A stretch of 64,000 bases of DNA from NCBI GenBank assembly GCA_934133005.1, contig CAKPAI010000001.1, positions 372,001-436,000 on the forward strand. The letters are read 5' to 3'. The position numbers and the translations under genes were made by a program. The notes under the pieces are model-generated. The model searched no databases, was not told where the DNA came from, and worked only from the letters and a program-made list of their open reading frames with translations. Source of the stretch: an uncultured Clostridia bacterium (GTDB taxonomy: Bacteria > Bacillota > Clostridia > TANB77 > CAG-508). Positions 1 to 7,099 of the stretch are shown in pieces. Position 1 is the first letter of the stretch. The number at the start of each line of letters is the position of its first letter.

Positions 1-246
1 AATAGTTAAATATCCTAATATATTTAAACTTTCTGTATCTTTTGTATCTTCTATATTTTGTATTTCAGCGTTTGTTTCTGCCTTGTATTCTTCATTTTTT
101 TCTTCTACGTTATTATTTATAAAGCATTTTTCTACATTTTCACTTATTTTGTTTTTTCTCTTCTTCTGTAAGATTTCATTTAGACTCGCTATTAGCACCA
201 TACAAAAAGTTATTACTAATACGACTTTTAAAAATTTTTTAGAAAT
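1..246 (-). CDS. Sortase-like protein, 5' part only (runs off left edge)
   Basis: An open reading frame on the minus strand runs from about 246 to the window edge without a stop. The peptide begins with a short basic start (SKKFLK), a hydrophobic anchor of about 16 residues (VVLVITFCMVLIAS), a charged Lys/Glu-rich linker and then NILGYLTI. That last stretch matches the conserved entry of the sortase beta-barrel, normally followed by a Pro-Lys-Ile motif, so a membrane-anchored transpeptidase is the best call; the catalytic His/Cys/Arg lie outside the window. A strong AGGAGG site (254-259) sits 7 nt upstream of an ATT codon at 246-244. No ATG, GTG or TTG is suitably placed; the only nearby ATG lies inside the anchor. 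The start is therefore ATT, or the ATG has been mutated or miscalled. It could process the giant surface proteins at 33-44 kb. Confidence 0.6.
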   Translation of the reverse strand, partial: MSKKFLKVVLVITFCMVLIASLNEILQKKRKNKISENVEKCFINNNVEEKNEEYKAETNAEIQNIEDTKDTESLNILGYLTI

Positions 247-394
247 AATTTTGCCTCCTGAATTAAATTAATAGAAAATAAATTAAATCGATTTAAATTT
301 GATTAAATTATACGTAAAAACTCCTAGTAAGTCAAGAAAATTCGTTCGTCAAATTATGACTTTTTATGCAAAAATAATATTTATTGTGCTTTGT

Positions 395-423
395 TTGACA
401 TATTATGTAAAACAAAGTATAAT
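395..423 (+). promoter_or_regulatory. Sigma-A-type promoter of the 491-943 gene
   Basis: TTGACA at 395-400 and TATAAT at 418-423 are both perfect consensus with 17 nt between them. Transcription should start near 430, giving a leader of about 60 nt before the start codon at 491. Confidence 0.85.
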
Positions 424-490
424 GTAATAAGCATATATTTGTGCTGTTTGAAAATCATCCAAAAAGCTATGAATTGAAAGGACTGTGCTT

Positions 491-943
491 ATGTACGAAA
501 AGAAGCAAATGCAAGAAATTAAGAATTTTGCCATGGAAATGCCGATAACTCTAGCAGACAAAAACTACTATTCTCAGGTCGATGATTTAAAGTTAGCTCA
601 GCAAGTAAGTAAGCTTACGATTTCCATCCAGAATTCTCACATCACCCCCCTGGACATTTACAAAATACCTGATCGGATAAAAGCAAAATCCAAAATTGAG
701 TCCTTGTTAAAAAAAGGCTATACTATGTACTTTAGATTTGTTACTTACAAAAGTGACTCTTCCTACTGCGTGACCTTTTTATTTCAAGGTCCAGAAAAGC
801 TACAGAAAAAGAAGTTAGCGCACGTTCAATCCGGAGATATTGTCGGAGCATCAAAGGTTCCTTTTGAGGTTTATTTGGATTTTATCGTTCCCATTGGAGA
901 ACTGGCAAAGTTTGGTGAAATAATTAATTCTTGGGCAAAATAA
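491..943 (+). CDS. Hypothetical soluble protein of foreign composition
   Basis: I do not recognise this 150-residue protein. It has no signal peptide or membrane segment. It is rich in Lys and shows a long helical N-terminal half, then a beta-rich middle (YTMYFRFVTYKSDSSYCVTF) and a C-terminal hydrophobic segment. The start is set at ATG 491 because AAAGGAC at 477-483 is correctly spaced from it, whereas the GTG at 485 would sit on top of that site. Codon use (CTG, CCC, TCC, GCG, CGG at the Asp-Arg-Ile position) is richer in GC than the neighbours and contains one of only two in-frame CGG codons in intact genes here. It is monocistronic, with its own consensus promoter and a hairpin terminator just downstream. 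Recent horizontal acquisition is an inference from composition. Confidence 0.75.
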   Translation: MYEKKQMQEIKNFAMEMPITLADKNYYSQVDDLKLAQQVSKLTISIQNSHITPLDIYKIPDRIKAKSKIESLLKKGYTMYFRFVTYKSDSSYCVTFLFQGPEKLQKKKLAHVQSGDIVGASKVPFEVYLDFIVPIGELAKFGEIINSWAK

Positions 944-979
944 GTTTCTAGAAATTAAACAGCAAAAGAGGTGATAAAA

Positions 980-1041
980 CCGAAGTTAAATCAAATGCTA
1001 TAAATACAGCATTGATTTACTTCGGTATTTTCTTTTTTATT
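980..1041 (+). terminator. Bidirectional intrinsic terminator
   Basis: CCGAAG...CTTCGG arms (980-985 and 1020-1025) extend inward through matching AAATCAATGC/GCATTGATTT segments, followed by a T-rich run (1026-1041). It lies between the convergent 491-943 gene and the ferredoxin gene, whose stop codon it touches, so it may serve both. Confidence 0.8.
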
Positions 1042-1216
1042 ATTCTACTGATGGTGCTCCAACTGGGCAAACAGCTTCGCAAGTGCCACAGCTTACACAT
1101 TGGTCTTTGTCAATTTTATATCTTCCTAATTCGTCATCATAAGATATGCAAGAAACTGGACAATTTGCTGCACATGCGCCGCAGCTTATACATTGGTCTG
1201 ATATTTTATATGCCAT
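1040..1216 (-). CDS. 2[4Fe-4S] ferredoxin
   Basis: A 58-residue ferredoxin of clostridial type. Two classic cluster motifs are visible, CISCGACAANCP in the N-terminal half and CVSCGTCEAVCP near the C terminus, the usual arrangement for two cubane clusters. It is the last gene of the por operon and is the obvious electron acceptor for the oxidoreductase encoded upstream. The start is placed at ATG 1216 (MAYKIS) because AAGGAG lies about 9 nt upstream of it; the ATG at 1225 overlaps that ribosome site. Family assignment is firm; partnership with Por is inferred from position. Confidence 0.93.
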   Translation of the reverse strand: MAYKISDQCISCGACAANCPVSCISYDDELGRYKIDKDQCVSCGTCEAVCPVGAPSVE

Positions 1217-1249
1217 AATATTCATCTCCTTATAAATATTGATAACATT

Positions 1250-2206
1250 TTATTTATTTGTTATCTCTTCTAATTTTAATAGCTCTTCCCAGCGTTTGTC
1301 AACCTCTTTTTGAAATTCTTCTATCATCCATTCGTTTCCTGCTTTAAACATGTGTTTAAAACGTTTTTGTGGACGTAAAAATTCTTCAACTGGTAATTTT
1401 TTTGCTGGTTTATATGTTATATGAAATACACCATTTTCTACTTCATATAGAGGCCAATAGCATGTATCTATTGCAAGTTTATTTATCTTCATTAAGTCTT
1501 CAGTGTTGTATCCCCAACCTCTTGGGCATGGAGCTAAAACATTTAAGAACGTTGCTCCTTCTGTATAAATTGCTTTTTCAGCTTTTTCATACAAATCTTT
1601 AAAGTTGCCTGTTGCAATTGTTTGAGCAACATAAGGTAAATGGTGTTCACACATAATTAAAGTTAAATCTTTTCTTGACTGCATCTTTCCTGGAATTACT
1701 TTTCCAGCAGGAGATGTTGTTGTATCAGCAAACTTTGGTGTTGCTGATGAACGCTGAATTCCTGTATTCATATATGCTCCATTATCATAGCAAACATAAG
1801 TCATATCATGACCTCTTTCCATTGCACCTGATAAACTTTGAATTCCTATATCGTAAGTTCCTCCATCTCCACCAAAAGTAATAAATTTAGTTTGTGTTCC
1901 TTCTGGTTCTCGTAGTTTTCCTTGCTTTTTTAATGATTTGTATGCAGCTTCTGCTCCTGAACAAGTTGCTGCTGCACACTCAAATGCAGTGTGAATATAA
2001 GAATCAGTCCATGCAGAATATGGATATATACAAGTTGATACTTCCATACAGCCTGTTGCATTTGATACAACAGCTCTATCATTTTCATGAAGCGCTCTCA
2101 TTATCATTCTTGCAACTGGTGGAGCTCCACAACCAGCACACATTCTATGTCCTGCAGTAAATCTAGAAGGCTTATTTGCAATTACTTCTTTCATATTATA
2201 TGCCAT
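1250..2206 (-). CDS. porB: 2-oxoacid:ferredoxin oxidoreductase, beta subunit
   Basis: This 318-residue subunit carries the thiamine diphosphate site. GHRMCAGCGAP (about residues 19-29) and TGCMEVSTC supply Cys residues typical of PorB [4Fe-4S] ligation. GDGGTYDIG followed about 25 residues later by NGAYMNTG is the ThDP/Mg motif. The enzyme oxidatively decarboxylates pyruvate or a related 2-oxoacid with CoA to acyl-CoA, CO2 and reduced ferredoxin. Only 2 nt separate its ATG from the porA stop, and its AGGAGG site lies within the last porA codons, indicating translational coupling. Substrate could be pyruvate, 2-oxoisovalerate or another 2-oxoacid; sequence by eye does not settle that. Confidence 0.93.
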   Translation of the reverse strand: MAYNMKEVIANKPSRFTAGHRMCAGCGAPPVARMIMRALHENDRAVVSNATGCMEVSTCIYPYSAWTDSYIHTAFECAAATCSGAEAAYKSLKKQGKLREPEGTQTKFITFGGDGGTYDIGIQSLSGAMERGHDMTYVCYDNGAYMNTGIQRSSATPKFADTTTSPAGKVIPGKMQSRKDLTLIMCEHHLPYVAQTIATGNFKDLYEKAEKAIYTEGATFLNVLAPCPRGWGYNTEDLMKINKLAIDTCYWPLYEVENGVFHITYKPAKKLPVEEFLRPQKRFKHMFKAGNEWMIEEFQKEVDKRWEELLKLEEITNK

Positions 2207-2208
2207 AA

Positions 2209-3402
2209 TTATTTTGCCTCCTTTCTTAATCCTAAATATCTATAATGGTCTTTTGCATTTTTTTCATCTTTTACAATTTCTTGTAAATCTTCAAATACTT
2301 TTTCTATATCGTTTGTAGTTGTATCTCTTCCACCAATTCCATAGATATAATTTACGGCTGGAACGTGCACATTTTCAGTATACATAGCAGATGTTACATC
2401 TTCATATAAAGCTCCACCTGCACCATTTAAGCTGTCTGCTTTATCTAGTATTGCTATAGCTTTTACATTTTTTAAAGCTTTTGCTACTTCTTCTACTGGG
2501 AATGGTCTAAATACTCTTATTTTTAGAAGTCCAGCTTTTACTCCATTTTCTCTTAATTTGTCAACAACAGCTTTTGTTGTTCCTGCTGTTGAATTCATGC
2601 AAACTATTGCAATTTCTGCATCTTCTAGTTGGTATTCTTCAAACAATCCATATTTTCTTCCAGTCATTTTTTCGAATTTATCAGCTACTTCTAGAATAAC
2701 TTTTTTAGCATTTCTCATAGCTTCTGCTTGTTGATATTTATGTTCAAATAAATATGCTTGTAAATCCATTGGTCCTACTGCTATAGGCTCGTTTTGATTT
2801 AATAAATAATGCTCTGGTTTGTATGTTCCAACAAATTCTTTTACTTTTTCATCTTCAATAAGTTCTATATTTTCAATAGAATGTGATGTAATAAATCCAT
2901 CTTGGCATACCATTAAAGGCAACATTACATTTTTATTTTCTGCAATTTGATGTGCCATTATCATGTTATCATAAGCTTCTTGGTTATTTTCAGAAAATAT
3001 CATTATCCAACCACTATCTCTAACTCCCATTGCATCTGAATGGTCATTGTGAATATTAAGTGGTGCAGATACAGCTCTATTTACTAATGATAAAACTATT
3101 GGAAGTCTTGAGCCTGCTGCAATATAAAGCATTTCCCACATATATGATAATCCATTTGCAGATGTTGCAGTCATTGACCTTGCACCTGCTGCTTCTGCTC
3201 CAATGCATGCACTCATCGCACTATGTTCACTTTCAACTGCAACAAATTCTGTATCTACCTCTCCATTACTTACAAAAGTAGAAAAATATTGTGGTATTTC
3301 TGTTGAAGGAGTGATTGGGAATGCTGCGACAACATCTGGATTTATTTGTTTCATTGCAACTGCTTGAGCTTCATTTCCACTTAGGCGTTCTCTTATACTC
3401 AT
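2209..3402 (-). CDS. porA: 2-oxoacid:ferredoxin oxidoreductase, alpha subunit
   Basis: A 397-residue alpha subunit. The N-terminal region (GNEAQAVAMKQINPDVVAAF then PITPSTEIPQ) is the conserved pyrimidine-binding fold of POR alpha chains, followed by the VESEHSAMSACIGAEAAGAR segment and the central SANGLSYMWEML region. The C-terminal third (AEIAIVCMNSTAGTTKAVVD, then FRPFP) is the transketolase-C-like domain II. The length fits separate-subunit enzymes rather than the 1,200-residue fused clostridial PFOR. The ATG overlaps the porD stop by one base (TAATG), so translation is coupled. Confidence 0.93.
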   Translation of the reverse strand: MSIRERLSGNEAQAVAMKQINPDVVAAFPITPSTEIPQYFSTFVSNGEVDTEFVAVESEHSAMSACIGAEAAGARSMTATSANGLSYMWEMLYIAAGSRLPIVLSLVNRAVSAPLNIHNDHSDAMGVRDSGWIMIFSENNQEAYDNMIMAHQIAENKNVMLPLMVCQDGFITSHSIENIELIEDEKVKEFVGTYKPEHYLLNQNEPIAVGPMDLQAYLFEHKYQQAEAMRNAKKVILEVADKFEKMTGRKYGLFEEYQLEDAEIAIVCMNSTAGTTKAVVDKLRENGVKAGLLKIRVFRPFPVEEVAKALKNVKAIAILDKADSLNGAGGALYEDVTSAMYTENVHVPAVNYIYGIGGRDTTTNDIEKVFEDLQEIVKDEKNAKDHYRYLGLRKEAK

Positions 3403-3713
3403 TATTTATCTTCTCCTCCTTCTTCTTTCATAACTATTGCTCCAAAAGGACAAACTTTACTACAAATTCCGCATCCTTTGCAATAATCATAATTAAAATC
3501 TTCTCTTTTCATTTCTTTATTTACTGGTATTGAATCATCTGGACAAACAGGAAAACAAAGTCCACATTGTGTACATTTTTCTTTTATCCAAACTGGGCAC
3601 ATGCTTCTCCAGTCACCAGTTTTAAATTCACGAGCATTTCCAGCATCATAAATTACTCCGCCCGGTGTTAATTTTTCTACTGGAGTATTTTTATCTATAT
3701 TCATTTTTGCCAT
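3402..3713 (-). CDS. porD: 2-oxoacid:ferredoxin oxidoreductase, delta (ferredoxin-like) subunit
   Basis: A 103-residue iron-sulfur subunit with two cubane cluster motifs, CTQCGLCFPVCP and CKGCGICSKVCP, in the C-terminal two thirds. The N-terminal part (LTPGGVIYDAGNAREFKTGDWR) is the extension characteristic of PorD, which docks the clusters onto the alpha-beta core and distinguishes it from a free ferredoxin. It lies between porG and porA and overlaps porA by one base. Confidence 0.93.
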   Translation of the reverse strand: MAKMNIDKNTPVEKLTPGGVIYDAGNAREFKTGDWRSMCPVWIKEKCTQCGLCFPVCPDDSIPVNKEMKREDFNYDYCKGCGICSKVCPFGAIVMKEEGGEDK

Positions 3714-3733
3714 AATCTTTCTCCTTTCTTTTT

Positions 3734-4312
3734 CTAAATTTGAGTTACCATTTCTAATGCCAATTTCAAGGCTTTCATATTTCCTTCAATTACTTCTGGC
3801 TTTTTAGCAAATTTGTGTTTAAATGAACCTTCCATATCTGCTAAAAATGCTTCTTCAGGCATTATGTTTGCAACTTTTACTATTGCTGCAAGCATTGGAG
3901 TATTAGGAAAATATCTTCCTAGTGCTTCTTCAGAAATTTTTCTTGCATCAACTGTAAAAATTTTTCCTTCATATCCTTTTAATTTTGATTTTATCTCTTC
4001 TGCATTTTTTACTGTATTTATTACTATTGCACCATCCTTTTTTAGACCACTTGTTACATCTACAGAATCAAGTAATGTATCGTCAACAACTACAACATAG
4101 TCTGGTTCATAAATGTTACTATGTATTGTTATTGGTTTGTTACTAATTCTGTTATATGCAGTTATTGGTGCCCCCATTCTTTCTGGGCCATATTCAGGAA
4201 ATCCTTGAATGTATTTTCCTGTATTGAAAGCTGCATCAGCTAATAACAAAGATGCAGTTTTTGCACCCTGGCCACCTCTTCCGTGCCATCTAATTTCTAC
4301 TAAATTTTCCAT
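3734..4312 (-). CDS. porG: 2-oxoacid:ferredoxin oxidoreductase, gamma subunit
   Basis: A 192-residue gamma subunit. RWHGRGGQGAKTAS at residues 8-21 is the hallmark motif of this family, and GPERMGAP follows at about residue 42. The gamma-delta-alpha-beta order is the one known from archaeal and Thermotoga four-subunit enzymes. Its ribosome site (AGGAAG) lies inside the last codons of the upstream fic gene, and only 7 nt separate the fic stop from this ATG, so fic and por are almost certainly cotranscribed. Confidence 0.93.
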   Translation of the reverse strand: MENLVEIRWHGRGGQGAKTASLLLADAAFNTGKYIQGFPEYGPERMGAPITAYNRISNKPITIHSNIYEPDYVVVVDDTLLDSVDVTSGLKKDGAIVINTVKNAEEIKSKLKGYEGKIFTVDARKISEEALGRYFPNTPMLAAIVKVANIMPEEAFLADMEGSFKHKFAKKPEVIEGNMKALKLALEMVTQI

Positions 4313-4319
4313 TAAAGAA

Positions 4320-5312
4320 TTACTTCCTTTCTTTTTTTATAATCCATTTTCCATTCTTTGTTGGTCCTATTCTATCTATAACATCATTTTCTTTTAACTG
4401 TTTTATATTATATGAAATACCATCTCTAGTTAGTCCAAGTATTTCTGCCATTTGAGTTTGTGTTATTTCAGGATTATTTTTTATAAGATTTAAAATTTTT
4501 TCTTGTGTAGTTTCTTGTGTAGTTTCTTGTGTAGTTTCTTGTGTAGTAATTTTTGCTGTTTCATCAATTGTATCATTTATCATTTTTAACATAAATTCTA
4601 TAAATTCAGTTGAATTACCAGCTTTATTGCAATTATCAATTACTTTATAATATTCATCTTGATTTTTCTTTATCATACTTTCTATTGGTAAATATGTGAA
4701 GGCTTTTTCCCAATTTGCTAAAATTGCTGTTTGCCAAAGTCTTGCTGTTCTACCATTTCCGTCATGGAATGGGTGAATAAAAACAAACTCATAATGAAAT
4801 ACACAGGATAATATTAGAGGATTAATTTTACCTTTATTTTCATTCAACCAAGTAAATAAATTATCCATTAATTCAGGAACTAAATTTGCAGGTGGTGCCA
4901 TAAAAATTAGAACATCATTATCAAAGACGCCTTCTCCATGATTTCTAAACTTTCCAGCATCTTTTTCAACCAAAAAAGTTAATATTCCATGTATCTTTTT
5001 CAAATCTTCCACAGAATAAGGATTTATCTTATTTATTTGTTCATAAGCATTGTAAGCATTTTTTACTTCTTGAATATCCTTTTGTTCACCTACTACCATT
5101 TTTCCATTTATTACATCTTCAACTTGGAATAATGATAATTGATTATTTTCTATTGTCAAAGAAGAATGAATTGATCTTATTCTTGATTTTCTTCTTAGCT
5201 CTGGATATTTATTTAAACTTTCAAAGTAATTAGCTTCTCCAATTTTTTTCATTATATCTGATACATAATTTAATATTTTATCAGTTATTTCATAAGGTGG
5301 ATAATTTTTCAT
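4320..5312 (-). CDS. Fic domain protein with C-terminal winged-helix domain
   Basis: A 330-residue Fic protein. The catalytic motif HPFHDGNGRTAR (about residues 180-191) is complete, so adenylyl (or other nucleotidyl) transfer to a protein hydroxyl is expected. An N-terminal SLTIEN motif (residues 51-56) matches the (S/T)xxxE(G/N) autoinhibitory helix of class II Fic proteins, so activity is probably self-restrained. After the Fic core come four exact TTQE tetrapeptides (256-271), then a winged helix-turn-helix (ITQTQMAEILGLTRDGISYNI) suggesting DNA binding. It is the first gene of a transcript that continues into porG, with its own consensus promoter just upstream. Targets are unknown. Confidence 0.9.
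   Translation of the reverse strand: MKNYPPYEITDKILNYVSDIMKKIGEANYFESLNKYPELRRKSRIRSIHSSLTIENNQLSLFQVEDVINGKMVVGEQKDIQEVKNAYNAYEQINKINPYSVEDLKKIHGILTFLVEKDAGKFRNHGEGVFDNDVLIFMAPPANLVPELMDNLFTWLNENKGKINPLILSCVFHYEFVFIHPFHDGNGRTARLWQTAILANWEKAFTYLPIESMIKKNQDEYYKVIDNCNKAGNSTEFIEFMLKMINDTIDETAKITTQETTQETTQETTQEKILNLIKNNPEITQTQMAEILGLTRDGISYNIKQLKENDVIDRIGPTKNGKWIIKKERK
4499..4546 (-). repeat. Four tandem copies of a 12-bp unit inside fic
   Basis: Four exact copies of TTTCTTGTGTAG (plus strand) occupy 4499-4546 and encode TTQE repeated four times in the linker between the Fic core and the winged helix. Unit length is a multiple of three, so copy-number change would alter linker length without breaking the frame. 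Confidence 0.95.
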
Positions 5313-5344
5313 ATTTAATCCTTTCCTTTAAATTCTATATGTAA

Positions 5345-5373
5345 AGTATATTCTTATTTAACCGTTGTGTCAA
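5345..5373 (-). promoter_or_regulatory. Promoter of the fic-por operon
   Basis: On the minus strand TTGACA (5373-5368) and TATACT (5350-5345) are separated by 17 nt. The predicted start near 5338 leaves a leader of roughly 25 nt before the fic ATG at 5312. No second strong promoter was seen between fic and porG. Confidence 0.85.
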
Positions 5374-5412
5374 GGAGATTTTGATGTACTGACTGATAAG
5401 ACTAAACAAAAT

Positions 5413-5443
5413 AAAAAGAACTAGCTTTCATCTAATTCTTTTT
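5413..5443 (-). terminator. Terminator of the pilin-like gene
   Basis: Arms AAAAAGAACTAG (5413-5424) and CTAATTCTTTTT (5432-5443) pair with one mismatch around a 7-nt loop, and the minus-strand transcript ends in a U-rich run. It lies between the end of the pilin-like gene and the fic promoter. Confidence 0.75.
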
Positions 5444-5475
5444 ATAATATATTTTAAATCATACCAATTCATATA

Positions 5476-6453
5476 TTACTCTATTGAATATGAAATTTTG
5501 TCGTCATTAAGTTTTAATTTAATATTTGATTTCAAACATACTACTGGACGAATACCTGAAGGAAGTTCATAATTTCCATTGCTTACCCTTCCTTGTTGAA
5601 AATAAACATAACTTATATAATTGCTGTCATAATTATTTGGACATGCTAACCAATATGAAAATCTATAATTATATATTTCATCCTTTTCTAGTCCCCCATT
5701 AATTGTTTTTTCATATCCATAGTCTTTTAATAATTCCACCCCAAGATTTTCATTTTTATATTTATTATAGGAAGCCACCAATAACTCTAACGTTGCACCA
5801 CCTATTGTCCAATCTGCTTTAGTATTATCTAAATACCTTTCATTCCATACAGAACTATCTAATAAATATTCTGTTGCTCTCATATTTACATAACTGCTAG
5901 AATAATTTAATATTCCATTTCCGTCTTTTGACGGCGTATAAATTTTATATAACCAACCTGCTTGAACTGCTGGAAATTTTTTTCTAAATTTCTCACTTCC
6001 ATCAAAATCCACCGTTCCGTTATATCCTTCAATTTTATCATCTAAAGTTTGTTCTCCACAACTCTCTTTTGTTATTAAATATACATTGCTATCGTCTGCA
6101 TAAAAAATTTCCCATGTCTTTCCATCAGCATTATAATTTGTCACAACTTTTCCATAATCATCTTTGGTTATTCCAGAGGCAGACACTCCCACTGTTTGTT
6201 TTATATAATCTGTCACTTCATTAAAACTTATATTTTCACTTTCTTTTGCTTCTTCAGTTTTTTCCCTTGCTTCCTTTGCCCTACTTATTAATCCATTTTC
6301 CCCTATTACTAAATTTATTGTAACTCCTGCTAAAATTAAAAGTACAACTATTGTCACAACTAATGCAACCAGCGTTATACCATTATTATAATTAAAGCAT
6401 TTATTTTCTTTTACTTGATTTTCATTGCATTTATTTTTTATATATTTTTTCAT
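5476..6453 (-). CDS. Pilin-like / prepilin-type surface protein
   Basis: A 325-residue secreted protein. A basic, Asn/Lys-rich leader ends in YNNG, followed by ITLVALVVTIVVLLILAG, the hydrophobic helix of type IV prepilin-like N termini, then a charged helix (ISRAKEAREKTEEAKESE). The usual Glu at position +5 of the mature pilin is not present (ITLVA), so it may be a minor or pseudopilin. The C-terminal part has many aromatic residues (FRYSYWLAC-type spacing) and ends with GIRPVVCLKSN, a terminal motif I recognise from exported proteins of gut Firmicutes. The start is set at 6453 (MKKYIK), preceded by AGAAGGGTG; the open frame extends further upstream but only through the promoter region. No pilus assembly genes are in the window. 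Confidence 0.7.
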   Translation of the reverse strand: MKKYIKNKCNENQVKENKCFNYNNGITLVALVVTIVVLLILAGVTINLVIGENGLISRAKEAREKTEEAKESENISFNEVTDYIKQTVGVSASGITKDDYGKVVTNYNADGKTWEIFYADDSNVYLITKESCGEQTLDDKIEGYNGTVDFDGSEKFRKKFPAVQAGWLYKIYTPSKDGNGILNYSSSYVNMRATEYLLDSSVWNERYLDNTKADWTIGGATLELLVASYNKYKNENLGVELLKDYGYEKTINGGLEKDEIYNYRFSYWLACPNNYDSNYISYVYFQQGRVSNGNYELPSGIRPVVCLKSNIKLKLNDDKISYSIE

Positions 6454-6546
6454 TTGTCTTTCACCCTTCTTTTTACTTTTTGTATTAGATTTTCCTACTT
6501 TCATATATAATATGCACATTTTTTTAATAATAAGTTTATTATTATA

Positions 6547-6558
6547 CGGAAGTATCCG
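6547..6558. promoter_or_regulatory. Candidate operator, site 1
   Basis: CGGAAGTATCCG is a dyad (CGGA-N4-TCCG). It lies just downstream of the minus-strand -10 element of the pilin-like gene, roughly +7 to +18, where a repressor would act. A related copy, CGGATAGTTCCA, is at 6619-6630. Confidence 0.5.
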
Positions 6559-6571
6559 AATGATTATATAC

Positions 6572-6600
6572 ATTTTATAAATAAACAACAAAAAAGTCAA
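6572..6600 (-). promoter_or_regulatory. Promoter of the pilin-like gene
   Basis: Minus-strand TTGACT (6600-6595) and TAAAAT (6577-6572) are spaced by 17 nt. It lies between the two candidate operator copies. The predicted leader to the ATG at 6453 is over 100 nt. Confidence 0.6.
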
Positions 6601-6618
6601 CAAATTTTGTCTATTTTT

Positions 6619-6630
6619 CGGATAGTTCCA
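6619..6630. promoter_or_regulatory. Candidate operator, site 2
   Basis: CGGATAGTTCCA shares CGGATAnTTCC with the inverse of site 1 and sits about 60 bp upstream of the XRE regulator start, in its likely promoter region. The paired arrangement in a divergent intergenic region suggests control by the adjacent XRE protein. Confidence 0.45.
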
Positions 6631-6690
6631 AATATTATTTTTCTTTACTTTGTTATACTTTATTTTGAATGTTTATCTAGGAGGATTTTC

Positions 6691-6960
6691 ATGTTATTAT
6701 CAGATGCTATAATCTTACGACTTAACGAATTACTTAAAGAACGCAATTTGTCAGTATACAAGCTTTCATATTTAGCTGGTATCTCTAACTCTATAATCAG
6801 TGATTTAAAAAGAGGAAAAGTAAAAGAACCTACTATCAGTTCTATTATTCATATATGTGAAGGGTTTAATATTGAATTAAAAGATTTTTTTGATTCTCCT
6901 TGTTTCAAGGATGTAGAAGCAATTGATAGATTCGAAAAAAGAGAAAATAAATTAGGATGA
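6691..6960 (+). CDS. Small XRE-family (Cro/CI-type) transcriptional regulator
   Basis: An 89-residue protein dominated by a helix-turn-helix: LKERNLSVYKLSYLAGISNS (recognition helix around SNSIISDLKRGK) followed by EPTISSIIHICEGFNIEL, the typical HTH_3 continuation. No ligand domain is present. The start is placed at ATG 6691, 6 nt after AGGAGG (6679-6684). It is divergent from the pilin-like gene and probably regulates it and itself through the CGGATAnTTCC sites between them; that is inference from layout. Confidence 0.88.
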   Translation: MLLSDAIILRLNELLKERNLSVYKLSYLAGISNSIISDLKRGKVKEPTISSIIHICEGFNIELKDFFDSPCFKDVEAIDRFEKRENKLG

Positions 6961-6964
6961 TTTT

Positions 6965-6993
6965 AAGCACAGATTTTTGTGTTTTATTTTTTT
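6965..6993 (+). terminator. Terminator of the XRE gene
   Basis: AAGCACA (6965-6971) pairs with TGTGTTT (6978-6984), including one wobble, and a long T run follows. Confidence 0.65.
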
Positions 6994-7046
6994 ACTCCAT
7001 AATTAACTTAAACCGTAGAGTTCTATTTAAATTTTATATATTTTTC

Positions 7047-7092
7047 AATAAAAAATAAAGTTGAATGTATATTTTAACATTTCAACTTTATC
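7047..7092 (-). terminator. Terminator of the yaaT gene (end of the 12.7-7.1 kb operon)
   Basis: ATAAAGTTGAA-TGT and ACA-TTCAACTTTAT form a stem of more than 12 bp around an AT loop; on the minus strand it is followed by a U-rich tail. Confidence 0.75.
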
Positions 7093-7099
7093 TTTTATT

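Noticed and set aside
83..271. A plus-strand open frame over the left-edge gene
   Set aside because: It is the shadow of the sortase-like frame: low-complexity Phe/Leu peptide, no ribosome site, opposite to the SD-AGGAGG evidence.
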